Shown here in pieces: positions 1 to 10,010 of a stretch of DNA of 64,000 nt. Position 1 is the first letter of the stretch; the number at the start of each line of letters is the position of its first letter. The notes below the pieces were generated by a model. That model worked only from the letters and a program-made list of their open reading frames with translations. It searched no databases and had not been told where the DNA came from. A program made the position numbers and the translations under genes. Origin of the DNA: Chryseobacterium sp. G0201 (GTDB lineage Bacteria > Bacteroidota > Bacteroidia > Flavobacteriales > Weeksellaceae); assembly GCF_003815655.1 (NCBI RefSeq), contig NZ_CP033917.1:4712001-4776000 (forward strand), written 5' to 3'.

Positions 1-3000
1 CCCCAATCGTTAAGATTTTGTTTCCAATAAACACCTTGTGTTTTTGTATCAACAGAGGTTTCTTTTAGGTAATTCATTAATTTATCTGAAGTATCTTTTA
101 ATCCATAATTGCTCATCAATAAAGCAGCACGGTGCAATCCGAAAAACGTAAAATCCGCAAGCTTAGCCTGTTTTGATTTTTTAATAACAGCATCTTTTAG
201 AATCTTACCTTTTCCTTTTAACGGATATTGTTTTTCCCAATAGTTTCTGGTATCAAGGTAATCCAGTGTCCAGTTGTTCCAAACATTTTCTTTTTTAACA
301 TCCCAATATTTTGCAATCTCGTTGTCCACATACTCAACCAATTTTGCAACCAATTCTTTCTGTTCTGAACTTTGATAATCTTTCACATTATCTTTTAACC
401 AAGAATTGATCTTTCCTAAGTTTTTAAGAATGTATAAAGAAGTTCCATACGAGCTCGGATATCCTGAATACCAAGAGAAACCTCCGTCCGGATTTTGCAG
501 TTTTTTGAAATCATCCCAATCATTTTGTATGGAATTACGCATTGTATTTGTATCAAATAAAAGCGAAAGTTTCGCCATTTGCTCTTCTTCATTTTTACTT
601 TCCAATACCCACGGAGTCTCTTCTAATAACAATTGTTTCAATTCCTGATTTTTTTCAAGATTTGATTTTAATAATCCTTTGCTTTGATATTCTTCGAAAA
701 CCGTTTTCATTTTTGGATTAGCCTTGAAAATTTCTGAAGCCAACACATCTGCAAACCATTTATTGAAGATCACATCTGCAGAATTATTCTGGTCATTTTT
801 CAGGCTTGGAAGCGCAAACATGATTTCCCAGATCGGATTTGTCGTCAGTTCCAGTGTATTCGAAACATTTGAAATCGTTGTAGAGTTTGCATCTTTAAGA
901 TTTTCCAAAACAAACGTTTTCGTTTCGCCTTCTTTTACAAAAACAGGAACCGCATCGGTCACCAACATTCTGTTTGGAAGAATTGCAACCGCTTTTTGTT
1001 CACCGTCAGAATATTGTCCGGCTTTTGCAACCACCTTCAAAATGATTGAAGAAACATTGTTCGGAACTTTTACTTTCCAGGTTAACGCTGAATTTCCGTT
1101 TTCGTTTAAATCAAAATTCTGAGTGCTTGCGTTTAATCCAAATTTAGATGAAATATCTTCGTTCGTGAATGCATCCAATATTTGAAGATTCGCTGAACCG
1201 CTTAATTTTTTGCTTGTTAAGTTTGATAGTTTTGATTGAAGATTCAATTCATCCCCTTCTCTTAAGAATCTCGGATAGTTTGGTGTCACAGAAAATTCTT
1301 TCTGCGTAACGACTTCCTTATTTAAAGTTGCTGCTCTTGCATCTTTTGTATGAGCCAAGAACATCAGTTTCCATTTTGTTAATGCTTCCGGAGAAGTAAA
1401 TTCAAAGCTTACATTTCCTTCTGCATCGGTTTTTAGATCGGGATAGAAGAAAGCTGTTTCGTTTAGATTTTGACGGACTGGGACTTTGTCTAGAGATTCT
1501 TTTGATTCAGCCCCACCCTTATCTTGGTTACTCATTCCCACATCATCCATAGCTACTTCTTTTGCAATTGGTGGTGCAGGAGCTGCTACCATTGCAGCGC
1601 TTTTATTATATCTTACGCTTGATTCAACTTCCATTGCCGCCATCATTTTTGGTTTCGGACAACCTTCGTACTCAGGCATTCCTGGCACTGTTGGACAAGA
1701 ATCCTCAGTATCAGAAACCCCATCTCCATCTGAATCCATTCCACCTAATCCTAATCTTCCATCAAACCAGTTGAACTGCGGCACTTCTACATAATTACCA
1801 TTGAAATATTGCAATCTTTTCTGATAATATTTTTGCGCCAGATATTGTCTGATATCATAAGAAGTTACACTTGAAAAAGTACTATATAATTTCTCCCAAT
1901 TGAAACTATTTGCAGCAAACTGATCAAGGGACATGTCGTACATATTTGCCAACACTTCAGCATTGATCTTTTCTTTGTCACTTCCTAAAACTTTAACAGA
2001 CCATTTTTCTTTAGAATTTGGTTCCAATTTATCTCTGAAAGTCACCGTTTCAATTCTTAATGGCTGTTCTGTATCTTTTATTTTTAAATTAACAGATTGC
2101 GTCTGAACATCATTAAATGCCACAACCTGAAACTGAATATTCAAAGTTGATACATTTTTATCTTTCGGAATATCTACCATATATTCAAGAATTCCGTTTT
2201 TGAATTTCTGAGTTTCCGAAAATGTTTTTCCTGAACCGTCCTGTACAAAAATATTCACTAAAGCATCAGGAACCGCAGAATACAAATAGATTTTAGCCTT
2301 CTCCCCTCTTGAAAATTGATTTTTAGGTTCTAAAACGGTTAAAAATGTTTTCTGAGTTGATTTTAAAGAATTTTTATCCCAAACACTGAAATTCTGAGAA
2401 GATTTTATCGTGTCTTTTCCTTCAATATTGTATAATTCTAACTGATAATCTCCGGCTTCAAGTTTTCCAAGATCTAGACTCGTTGCAAGTTGAGAGTTGT
2501 CAGTTGATGGTTGTTGTGTTTTATTGAAAAGTAATTTTTCAACTTTCCAGTTTTTCAATTCATCATTTTTATCAAATAAATCATGTGGAAATTTGTTGAT
2601 AAATTCTTCTTTTGAAAATTTCGGTAGATCCTGAATTTCTGATTTAAAATTATCTCTGAAAATCCTGTTCGGAGCTTCCAGTTTTGATAATTTAACCTGA
2701 TATGATTTTTTAAGATCCTGCTCATTATAATTCTTCGTTTCAACTTTTATTTTTACATTTTCATCTGCAAAAGTATTTTTGATGTCTTCTGCCTTAATGT
2801 AGTGAGAAACCGATGCTACTTTCAACTGCGTGTCCGCAGACTGCGTTTCGCCGTTAATATCTGTAACCGAAGCATTAATTTCATAATTATCAATCTGAAT
2901 ACCTTCTAATTTTTCATCTTTTTTAAGATCTAAACGGATAACAAATTCTCCTTTTTCATTCGTTTTAGCCTCTCCAAGAATTGAATTTTCATTGTCATCA

Positions 3001-5123
3001 CCTTGTGGATACCATCCAAAATATCTCCATCTGATATTATGTTTTTTTATCTCATAATTTACTGTTGTATTGCTCAACGCAACACCAGAAAACATCATGG
3101 CTTTTCCTTTTAATTCTATGGTTTGTCCATATTTATATTCTTCTTTTACGGGATCAAAAGTCACCTCAAATTTTGGTCTCTTGTATTCTTCAACACGAAT
3201 ATCTTTATACCCCTGCGTTTCGTTGTCGGTTCTTAAATAAAATACACCATTCAGTTTTCCTTTTGGAAGAATGAAACTTCCATGATATGAACCGAATTCA
3301 TTGGTTGTAAAATTTTGAGAAGAAACCTCTTCACCATTGGTATCCTGTAAAGTTATTTTCTGTTTTAAACCTGAAGCAACAGATTCAATTTCTTTATCAA
3401 TTCTAGAATTAATTACTTTGAAATAAACGGTTTGTCCGGGTCTGTAAATCGCTCTATCGGTAAAGATCTGAGCTTTTGTACGTGTTTCTTTGTTCGGATT
3501 ATATTCTGCTGCACTTCCATCATTTCCATACACCTGCATGATCTGGAAACTGTTGGATTTTGGCTGCTGGATCAGAAAAGTTCTGTAATAATCTTTGCTT
3601 GCCGTTGAAGGAAATTTGAAAACACCTTTATCATTTGTTTTTCCTTCAATTTTAGTTAATGTTTTATTAGAAACAAATTCATAAAACGTAAGATTTTCAT
3701 TAGTAATAGGTTTTCCGTTTTCGCTGTTGACTAATTTTAATTCGTTTGAAAGTTGATTTCTATCGGTTTTAGATTGATAAATAATTCTATTATCCGAAAC
3801 TAGAAAGTAAAAATTCTGTCGGGAATCAACATCTTTTGTATCAGAACCTGCAACAGAATATTCTGCTACATAAACTCCGGACGGAAGAGGTTTAATCTCC
3901 AACGATGTTTTATGTGTTTGAAAATCCTTAGTATCTGATAACTGGAAGATCTCTTTTCTTACCAAACTTTTTTTAACCTTACCATACATGTCTCCGTAAG
4001 AATTTCGCACATATTGCATCAATGCTGTATAATCTTCTTTTACTTCATAGATATTGATGGAAAATTCTGAAACATTTTTATACTCTGCAACAATATGAAT
4101 AGGCAGATTTCCTTGCGTCTGCTGTTCGTATTTAATATTTAATGAAGGATTAATGATCTGATTTTCCTTGTTTTTAATATTTTCAATGAAAGGAGATTTC
4201 GGATATTGACTTTTTGCCTGAGCCGCAACTTCCAAAGCTTCTTTGGATTTATTTTTACCATTAAGTTCAGTCATGATCTCTTCCATGATCAAAACTTTGT
4301 AGTCTCCCTCTACATTAGATCTAACAAGGTTTTGAAGCTGTTCTAATTTATCTTTGCATTGATTGAAATTGCAATTCTCCGATAATTTTTGATGCATGAA
4401 ATAAAGCTTAGAATTCCCCGTATTCTGAGCAATTAATTCATCAAAAATAGTATTGATCTGCGTTCTGTTTTCTGTAAGTTCATTTTTAGTAAAAATTCCG
4501 TTATCAGATAAAAAATTAACCTTTCTCAACGAATACCAATCCAACAACGTTGGGAAATAAGAAATATCTTTTGTATTTGAAAAAGCGTCTTTATATACTG
4601 TTAAAGAAACTTTTTTCATTTCCGATTTCTGCTGATCTAATTCCTGAAAGTTTTTAGTTAAATAATTTTTAAAATCAAGCTTACTCCAAGTTTCGATCTG
4701 TGAAACATCCTGCGAGTTGATATTGGTTCTTCCATCAATTTCCCAAGAATGCTGATTATAATAATCCATGAAAAAACCATTCAGCAACACATTATACACC
4801 AATTTCCCTTCACCTTTCAAATTTTTATTAGAATTTTGAAGTTTAACGAAAAACTTAGAGGCAGCATCATTTTTATCATCGTCACTCGTCTGATTGACAA
4901 TCGTAAATTCTGCCTTTAAGGATCGAATAAGCTGAAGTGTATTATTTTCTTTCATAGCATGGTTTTGTATGTCTAAAATAACGGGAAGATTAGATTTGTA
5001 CGCTCCTTTTTTACTATTTTCTTCTATTTTTTTCCATTGGTCATCATAATACTTCTGACCGAAAACTCCTGAAGAACTCAATAGTATAAGTAAAAGCACA
5101 AAAATCTTGGAGAACTTTTTCAT
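1..5123 (-). CDS. alpha-2-macroglobulin family protein with thrombospondin type-3-like insert (3' end beyond window)
   Basis: One open frame runs from an ATG at 5123 to the window edge (about 1,700 residues, C-terminus missing). The N-terminus is a signal peptide (MKKFSKIFVLLLILLSSSG, then VFGQ), so the protein is exported to the periplasm or outer surface. The long series of beta-rich segments fits MG2-type macroglobulin domains, and the final part (about 1-1450) matches the A2M helical/TED region (for example the segment around FLAHTKDARAATLNKEVV). A short Asp-rich, two-Cys segment (DSDGDGVSDTEDSCP) at about 1647-1739 resembles a calcium-binding thrombospondin type-3 repeat. Where the thioester motif CxEQ is usually found, the sequence reads N-N-S-A-D (774-788), so covalent trapping looks lost. 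Family role: inhibition of foreign proteases; the exact role here is inferred. Confidence 0.85.
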   Translation of the reverse strand, partial: MKKFSKIFVLLLILLSSSGVFGQKYYDDQWKKIEENSKKGAYKSNLPVILDIQNHAMKENNTLQLIRSLKAEFTIVNQTSDDDKNDAASKFFVKLQNSNKNLKGEGKLVYNVLLNGFFMDYYNQHSWEIDGRTNINSQDVSQIETWSKLDFKNYLTKNFQELDQQKSEMKKVSLTVYKDAFSNTKDISYFPTLLDWYSLRKVNFLSDNGIFTKNELTENRTQINTIFDELIAQNTGNSKLYFMHQKLSENCNFNQCKDKLEQLQNLVRSNVEGDYKVLIMEEIMTELNGKNKSKEALEVAAQAKSQYPKSPFIENIKNKENQIINPSLNIKYEQQTQGNLPIHIVAEYKNVSEFSINIYEVKEDYTALMQYVRNSYGDMYGKVKKSLVRKEIFQLSDTKDFQTHKTSLEIKPLPSGVYVAEYSVAGSDTKDVDSRQNFYFLVSDNRIIYQSKTDRNQLSNELKLVNSENGKPITNENLTFYEFVSNKTLTKIEGKTNDKGVFKFPSTASKDYYRTFLIQQPKSNSFQIMQVYGNDGSAAEYNPNKETRTKAQIFTDRAIYRPGQTVYFKVINSRIDKEIESVASGLKQKITLQDTNGEEVSSQNFTTNEFGSYHGSFILPKGKLNGVFYLRTDNETQGYKDIRVEEYKRPKFEVTFDPVKEEYKYGQTIELKGKAMMFSGVALSNTTVNYEIKKHNIRWRYFGWYPQGDDNENSILGEAKTNEKGEFVIRLDLKKDEKLEGIQIDNYEINASVTDINGETQSADTQLKVASVSHYIKAEDIKNTFADENVKIKVETKNYNEQDLKKSYQVKLSKLEAPNRIFRDNFKSEIQDLPKFSKEEFINKFPHDLFDKNDELKNWKVEKLLFNKTQQPSTDNSQLATSLDLGKLEAGDYQLELYNIEGKDTIKSSQNFSVWDKNSLKSTQKTFLTVLEPKNQFSRGEKAKIYLYSAVPDALVNIFVQDGSGKTFSETQKFKNGILEYMVDIPKDKNVSTLNIQFQVVAFNDVQTQSVNLKIKDTEQPLRIETVTFRDKLEPNSKEKWSVKVLGSDKEKINAEVLANMYDMSLDQFAANSFNWEKLYSTFSSVTSYDIRQYLAQKYYQKRLQYFNGNYVEVPQFNWFDGRLGLGGMDSDGDGVSDTEDSCPTVPGMPEYEGCPKPKMMAAMEVESSVRYNKSAAMVAAPAPPIAKEVAMDDVGMSNQDKGGAESKESLDKVPVRQNLNETAFFYPDLKTDAEGNVSFEFTSPEALTKWKLMFLAHTKDARAATLNKEVVTQKEFSVTPNYPRFLREGDELNLQSKLSNLTSKKLSGSANLQILDAFTNEDISSKFGLNASTQNFDLNENGNSALTWKVKVPNNVSSIILKVVAKAGQYSDGEQKAVAILPNRMLVTDAVPVFVKEGETKTFVLENLKDANSTTISNVSNTLELTTNPIWEIMFALPSLKNDQNNSADVIFNKWFADVLASEIFKANPKMKTVFEEYQSKGLLKSNLEKNQELKQLLLEETPWVLESKNEEEQMAKLSLLFDTNTMRNSIQNDWDDFKKLQNPDGGFSWYSGYPSSYGTSLYILKNLGKINSWLKDNVKDYQSSEQKELVAKLVEYVDNEIAKYWDVKKENVWNNWTLDYLDTRNYWEKQYPLKGKGKILKDAVIKKSKQAKLADFTFFGLHRAALLMSNYGLKDTSDKLMNYLKETSVDTKTQGVYWKQNLNDW

Positions 5124-5129
5124 ATATGT

Positions 5130-5137
5130 TATTTTTG
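5130..5137 (+). promoter_or_regulatory. -7 promoter box (TATTTTTG) for the UbiA-like/recF operon
   Basis: Matches the Bacteroidota -7 consensus TAnnTTTG. It lies in a 19-base gap between two divergent starts. The ATG at 5143 follows the box by only 5 bases, so the transcript may be leaderless or nearly so. Confidence 0.5.
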
Positions 5138-5142
5138 TATAA

Positions 5143-5898
5143 ATGAATTTCTTAAAAATACTCAAAAAAACTGTTATAGACAGTCAACTTTATGTCTCAT
5201 TAATGGGAACACTTTTTGCAGTATTTTTCATGCTAGAGCAAAACACGTTCCGTTTGCCTACAGTTATCCTGATATTCATCACGTATTTCAGCGGATATCT
5301 TTACACAAAATATCAATATACCAAGCATTTCTTTAAAATATTGGTTTTAAATGCTTTTGCAGGGGTAATTTGTGCTTTTCTTATCATCCATAATCATAAT
5401 GAGATCCGATTGATAAAATGGTTTATTATTGTGATTTTAGGGCTTCTGTATAATAGTTTTTTCCTTGATGTTTATATTAGAAAAATACCTTTACTGAAGG
5501 TTTTTTACGTTGGGCTCGTTTGGGCTCTTGTAAATTGTTGGCTGACTTTACATGAATTTAGTCTTCCTATTTTTCTGATCAGTTTTTTCTTTATCACTGC
5601 TTTGGTTTTGCCTTTCGATATTCGGGATATGAAAAGTGATACAGTGAAAACTTTTCCTCTTTTAATTGGAGTTCAAAACACAAAATACATTGCTTATTTA
5701 CTTGTTTTTGTGAGTAATATTTTGGCAATTTATTATTTAGATTACAAATATTCACTTTCATTTTTTCTTACAAGTATTGTTACCTATATTCTTATTTATT
5801 TCGCTGAAAATAAGAGAAGTGATACCTATTTTTCTTTCGGTGTTGAAACTTGTTCGGTACTTCCCTTTTTATTTCTAGTAATATTGGAGTATTTTTGA
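5143..5898 (+). CDS. UbiA-like polytopic membrane prenyltransferase homologue
   Basis: The 251-residue protein is almost entirely hydrophobic, with about eight predicted membrane helices. The segment FDIRDMKSDTVKTFPLLIG (around residue 165) matches the second Asp-rich motif and loop of UbiA-type aromatic prenyltransferases. The first Asp-rich motif (NDxxD) is not visible: the equivalent loop reads HNHNEIRLIKW, with LYNSFFLDVYIRK after it. It may therefore be a divergent or non-catalytic member. It sits 3 bases upstream of recF on the same strand, probably in one transcript. The substrate cannot be inferred. Confidence 0.6.
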   Translation: MNFLKILKKTVIDSQLYVSLMGTLFAVFFMLEQNTFRLPTVILIFITYFSGYLYTKYQYTKHFFKILVLNAFAGVICAFLIIHNHNEIRLIKWFIIVILGLLYNSFFLDVYIRKIPLLKVFYVGLVWALVNCWLTLHEFSLPIFLISFFFITALVLPFDIRDMKSDTVKTFPLLIGVQNTKYIAYLLVFVSNILAIYYLDYKYSLSFFLTSIVTYILIYFAENKRSDTYFSFGVETCSVLPFLFLVILEYF

Positions 5899-5901
5899 CG
5901 A

Positions 5902-7005
5902 ATGATTATTAATAAGCTTTCCCTTTATAACTTCAAGAACCATTCTGAGAAAAAATTTGAATTTTCTCCGCAGATCAATTGTTTTGTAGGCAATAACGGT
6001 GCGGGAAAAACTAATATTCTGGATGCCTTGCATTATCTTTCGGTAGGAAAAAGTTTTCTGGGAAATACTGATATTAATAATATTAAAAGAGAAGAAGATT
6101 TCTTCACCATAGACGCTGAAATTCAGAATGATGACAGTGAAGACATTATTAAAATCTCCCAGCCTAAAGAATCAAAAAAGATCATTAAAAAGAACGATAA
6201 AAGCTATGACCGAATGGCTGATCACATTGGATATTTACCAAGTGTGATGATCTCTCCATATGATTCTAATCTGATCTCAGATTCCGGGGAAAGCAGAAGG
6301 AAATTTCTGGATTCGATGATCTCGCAAACCAATTCTGAATATCTTTTTGAGTTGATTCAATATCAAAAAACGATTCAGCAAAGAAATGCTTTGTTAAAAT
6401 ATTTCGCTAAAAACAGAGTTTTTGATAAAGATTCTTTAGAAATTTATGATGATCCAATTTCCAGATCCGGAACTAAAATTTTTGAAAAAAGAAAAGAATT
6501 TGTTTCACAGCTTAATCCGATCGTTCAGAATTTTTATAACATCATTTCCGGCGGAAAAGAAACCGTTTCTGTGATCTACGAATCTCATTTATTTGATGGC
6601 TTCGACTCCGCTCAGCCTGATAAGGTTTTCAGAGATTTATTAAAAGATAATATTGAAAGAGACCGAATGTTAACCTACACTTCAAAAGGAATTCATAAAG
6701 ATGATCTGCTTTTTGATATGGATTCTGTTTTAATTAAAAAAATAGGTTCACAGGGACAGCAAAAATCCTTTCTTATTGCTTTAAAATTAGCTCAAATGAG
6801 TCTTGTCAAGGAACTGACAGGAAAAACCCCAATCCTTTTATTAGATGACATTTTTGACAAGCTTGATGACAACAGAGTTTCTCAGCTTATTGAACTTGTA
6901 AATCAGGAAAATTTCGGTCAGATTTTTATTACAGATACACATAGAGAACGCACAGAAAGTGTGGTGAAAAAAATTAATGAGGAAAGCATAATTTTTGAAA
7001 TTTAA
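5902..7005 (+). CDS. recF: DNA replication and repair protein RecF
   Basis: SMC-like ATPase that loads RecA at gapped DNA with RecO and RecR. The 367-residue length is normal for RecF. Visible motifs: N-terminal KLSLYNFKNH, Walker A GNNGAGKT at residues 30-37, the ABC-type signature around GSQGQQKSFLIALKLAQ (about 281), and Walker B ILLLDDIFDKLDD (about 310). The C-terminal ITDTHRERTE is also typical. It is followed 2 bases later by a DUF721 gene, a common flavobacterial pairing. Confidence 0.95.
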   Translation: MIINKLSLYNFKNHSEKKFEFSPQINCFVGNNGAGKTNILDALHYLSVGKSFLGNTDINNIKREEDFFTIDAEIQNDDSEDIIKISQPKESKKIIKKNDKSYDRMADHIGYLPSVMISPYDSNLISDSGESRRKFLDSMISQTNSEYLFELIQYQKTIQQRNALLKYFAKNRVFDKDSLEIYDDPISRSGTKIFEKRKEFVSQLNPIVQNFYNIISGGKETVSVIYESHLFDGFDSAQPDKVFRDLLKDNIERDRMLTYTSKGIHKDDLLFDMDSVLIKKIGSQGQQKSFLIALKLAQMSLVKELTGKTPILLLDDIFDKLDDNRVSQLIELVNQENFGQIFITDTHRERTESVVKKINEESIIFEI

Positions 7006-7007
7006 TT

Positions 7008-7301
7008 ATGAAGAAGAAAAAACGCGAATTTCAATCCTCAGAACTTGTAAAATCTTTTGCAAGAATTCATGGTTTTGAACACAAACTTATTGCCTTTGAA
7101 ATTAAAGATTTCCTTGAAGAATATCTTGATGAAAGCCTTTTTCAGGAAATTAAAAGTGTAAATATTGAGGACAAATGTGTTATTATAAAAATAAATTCAC
7201 CTCTTTTGAAACATGATTTCCAGATGCGTAAAAGTTTTTATCTTAAAAAATTTCAGACTCAATTTGGTGAGGAAAATTTTAATGATCTTCAGATTTTGTA
7301 G
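7008..7301 (+). CDS. DUF721 (DciA-like) family protein
   Basis: A 97-residue basic protein beginning MKKKKREFQSSELVKSF. Central and C-terminal features (VNIEDKCVIIKINSPLLKHDFQMRK) fit the DUF721 fold, whose members include DciA, a loader or operator of the replicative helicase. In Bacteroidota this gene often follows recF. It is cotranscribed with recF (2-base gap). Its last 23 bases overlap the 3' end of the convergent gene on the other strand, and no terminator lies between them. Confidence 0.8.
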   Translation: MKKKKREFQSSELVKSFARIHGFEHKLIAFEIKDFLEEYLDESLFQEIKSVNIEDKCVIIKINSPLLKHDFQMRKSFYLKKFQTQFGEENFNDLQIL

Positions 7302-9309
7302 ACATTGTATTGCTCATCATATCATCAGCTCTTTTATCCAGCCCAGAGCTTATCGGAAGGAAAAACTTCAATGGATTTTTGAAAAAATACCTAAATATTT
7401 CTTTATAGATTTCACTTACCTGTCCAAAATTCAGTTTTCTTGATCTGAATGCCAAGAACATTGATAAACTGAAGCTTACTAGGAAATTAAAGAATCCTAT
7501 CAGGAAAACGGTTACAAACGAGATCCAAAAAGTATAAGAATCAACAGAAAAATCTTTTCCGTAAAGCCCGATCGCAAAGTTTCCTGCGGCGAAAGTAATG
7601 TGACGAATATCCAAGTCTAAACCGAAGAATAATCCAACAGGTGCTGTTGCTCCAAGGAAAACTCCAAACCAGAAATTAGAAACGATTCCCGGCCAGTTTT
7701 TAGCGTAATATTTAGATAATCCTTTTGCAAATTTAGCTCCAAAAAGCCTTCTGATAGAAAGGTTTTTAGCAATTCTTTCCGGTATTTGAAAAAAGACTGA
7801 ATTGTTCCCAATATTTCCCGAAATTATACCAGAAATAAAAAGGTAAAATCCAGCAATACTTGCATGCAAAATAGCTTTAGAGTGAAACGGATCTAAGTCT
7901 TTCAACAATTTATCAGATCGGTCAACCGCAAGATTTTGAGAGAAAAATACATCTAACCCATAAATAATCGCCAACGCAATCGGGAAAGATAATAACACAT
8001 TCCCAACAAACGCAATAAACTGACTTCTAAATAGTTTTGAAACCAAATGGGCAAATTCTGTTCTGTCATTTTTAGTATTTCCTTCCTCGGAAAGAACTTT
8101 GGTCATTGTTGCCGCTGTCATGGCCGGCTGTTTTGTAGCCAACGTAAAGCCCATCAGATAAATCATGACAAACCCCATCGCATAGTTCATCGAATATAAA
8201 AATGCATGGGAGAAATCACTTCCGGGAATATATCCGTAAAGCATTTTCAAAACACATAATGCGCCAACAATAATCCCACCACCACTGGCTTTATAAAACA
8301 TTTTCATATACTCTTTTCGGGTAGATGTAATGTAATGTGCGCCTGTTTCTGCGGTGTGATTTGTAATAAGGTGGGAAATCAATCTTGTACTGTCGTTGAT
8401 GAGTTCCGAAATATTATTCTTGTGAGATTTATAACTTAGTATGTTAAAAATTAACTGTTTAGATTTAATTAAAATATCCTCTTCAGTATCAATTACCAAC
8501 AGATTTATAATATCATAAACCCTTTGCATCTGCTGACGGATTTTAAGAAGGGACTGATTGATCTTTCCTGAAATACCATATTTAGAAGAGTTTTTGAAGG
8601 CAATATTTACAAATTCCAAACATTGTTCGGTATAAATTTTAATCTGCTTATATCTGCTGTCTTTTGAGTGTAACTGAAGATCCGGATTTTTCTCCAAATC
8701 TTCGGCAAGGCCTTCCAATTCATTCTGTAAAGCCAAAAACGGATTGTCGAAATTTCGGTATTGCGGGGCCATTCTTACCACTTCCACTTCCATCGCCATT
8801 CCTGTAGCACGCCACGAAAGGATACTCATTGCGAAGATCATTTCTTTCTTCACTTTAGCCTTTGTAATAAAATCTGCAGCGCCAAAAATTTTCAGTAATT
8901 CGTTGATCTCGTTTTCGGGAAGATTGTGGAGGTATTTTAAGTCAGCTTTAGGTCTCAAACTTATATTATCCACCATAAACCAAACAGTTTTTTCGTTTTC
9001 TACAGGCGGTAATATCTTATTAAGAATTCTTTTTTTCAGTTCAGGAAAGAAAGCATTTTCAGACAAAATATTAGCCTCCGTTAAAGACAGATTAAATGGT
9101 CTTCCGGCAAAAATATTGTGAATGTAATGTTTAAAATTTTCAGCAAAATTCGGATTGTTTCTAAAAAAATTAAGAACATCCGTAAAATCTGTTTTTTTTA
9201 TACTCTCTAAAAACTCTGCAAAAGGCTCTAAAGAGAGGGTTTCATTCTTAAAAGAAAAATATTTTTTAAGAACAGATTCAAAATTTGTACTGGAATTGAA
9301 GAACTTCAT
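7279..9309 (-). CDS. SpecRecomb-family (Gcr-like) membrane protein annotated as site-specific recombinase
   Basis: A 676-residue protein with a long helical N-terminal half (about 1-340) and several hydrophobic membrane segments in the C-terminal half (from about residue 345). The overall layout and segments such as HYITSTRKEYMKMFYKASGGG match the PF10136 family, named after Neisseria gcr. No recombinase catalytic residues are visible and the membrane segments argue against a DNA recombinase, so the inherited name is probably misleading. Its start lies 13 bases after the mtgA stop, suggesting an operon with mtgA and the binding lipoprotein. It overlaps the DUF721 gene by 23 bases tail to tail. 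Confidence 0.75.
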   Translation of the reverse strand: MKFFNSSTNFESVLKKYFSFKNETLSLEPFAEFLESIKKTDFTDVLNFFRNNPNFAENFKHYIHNIFAGRPFNLSLTEANILSENAFFPELKKRILNKILPPVENEKTVWFMVDNISLRPKADLKYLHNLPENEINELLKIFGAADFITKAKVKKEMIFAMSILSWRATGMAMEVEVVRMAPQYRNFDNPFLALQNELEGLAEDLEKNPDLQLHSKDSRYKQIKIYTEQCLEFVNIAFKNSSKYGISGKINQSLLKIRQQMQRVYDIINLLVIDTEEDILIKSKQLIFNILSYKSHKNNISELINDSTRLISHLITNHTAETGAHYITSTRKEYMKMFYKASGGGIIVGALCVLKMLYGYIPGSDFSHAFLYSMNYAMGFVMIYLMGFTLATKQPAMTAATMTKVLSEEGNTKNDRTEFAHLVSKLFRSQFIAFVGNVLLSFPIALAIIYGLDVFFSQNLAVDRSDKLLKDLDPFHSKAILHASIAGFYLFISGIISGNIGNNSVFFQIPERIAKNLSIRRLFGAKFAKGLSKYYAKNWPGIVSNFWFGVFLGATAPVGLFFGLDLDIRHITFAAGNFAIGLYGKDFSVDSYTFWISFVTVFLIGFFNFLVSFSLSMFLAFRSRKLNFGQVSEIYKEIFRYFFKNPLKFFLPISSGLDKRADDMMSNTMSTKSEDH

Positions 9310-9322
9310 TAGGACAAAGATA

Positions 9323-9967
9323 CTATTTCAAACTCACATTCCTCATTTGTCTCATGATCCAATTGTGTTTCTTTCTCAAATACGGTGACGGATTTTTAGG
9401 ATCATATTTTTTAGGGTTCGGTAAAACAGCTGCAATCCAAGCCGCATCTGAAGCTGAAAGATCTTTGGATGATTTCCCAAAATAATACTGTGCAGCAGCT
9501 TCTACGCCAAAAACCCCCTGCCCCATTTCAATTGAATTAAGGTATCTTTCAAGAATAATATCTTTACTCCATACTTTCTCAATAATGAAAGTGTAAACAG
9601 CTTCCAAACCTTTTCTCAGCCAGCTTCTACCCTGCCAAAGAAAGACATTTTTTGCGGTTTGCTGAGAAATCGTACTTCCACCTCTTATTTTTTTCCCTTT
9701 TTCATTATTTTTCATCGCTTTTTCGATAGCAGTGTAATCAAAACCGTCATGTACAAAGAATTTTTGATCCTCGGAAGCAATGACTGCTTTTTTCACATTA
9801 TTCCCCATTTCATCATAGGAAATATAGTCTCTGTGCAACTTTCCAAACTCGAAAAGACCTCCGATCTGCGTGATCGTAATCGGCGGATTGAAAAATCTCC
9901 CCCAAATGATGAATACTACATTGAGGATGAGAACAATAAAAATAAACTGTTTAATTTTTTTCCACAT
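9323..9967 (-). CDS. mtgA: monofunctional peptidoglycan glycosyltransferase MtgA
   Basis: Polymerises lipid II into glycan strands at the inner membrane. It has an N-terminal membrane anchor (FIFIVLILNVVFIIWG) followed by a GT51 domain. The catalytic motif is ASEDQKFFVHDGFD, then RGGSTISQQTAKN, then KDIILERYLNSIEMGQGVFGVE, covering the diagnostic GT51 motifs. I take the start at MWKKIKQ (9967). An alternative ATG 33 bases upstream (10000) would add MFIFAVPFLID, which also looks membrane-like, so the start is not certain. The length of 214 residues is normal. Confidence 0.92.
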   Translation of the reverse strand: MWKKIKQFIFIVLILNVVFIIWGRFFNPPITITQIGGLFEFGKLHRDYISYDEMGNNVKKAVIASEDQKFFVHDGFDYTAIEKAMKNNEKGKKIRGGSTISQQTAKNVFLWQGRSWLRKGLEAVYTFIIEKVWSKDIILERYLNSIEMGQGVFGVEAAAQYYFGKSSKDLSASDAAWIAAVLPNPKKYDPKNPSPYLRKKHNWIMRQMRNVSLK

Positions 9968-10010
9968 ATCTATTAAAAAAGGAACTGCAAAAATAAACAA
10001 TTAGTCTGAG

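Noticed and set aside
7279..9309. Use of the SpecRecomb-family gene as the island's recombinase
   Set aside because: The protein is a membrane protein of the Gcr type, sits outside the island on the core side and lacks tyrosine or serine recombinase motifs.
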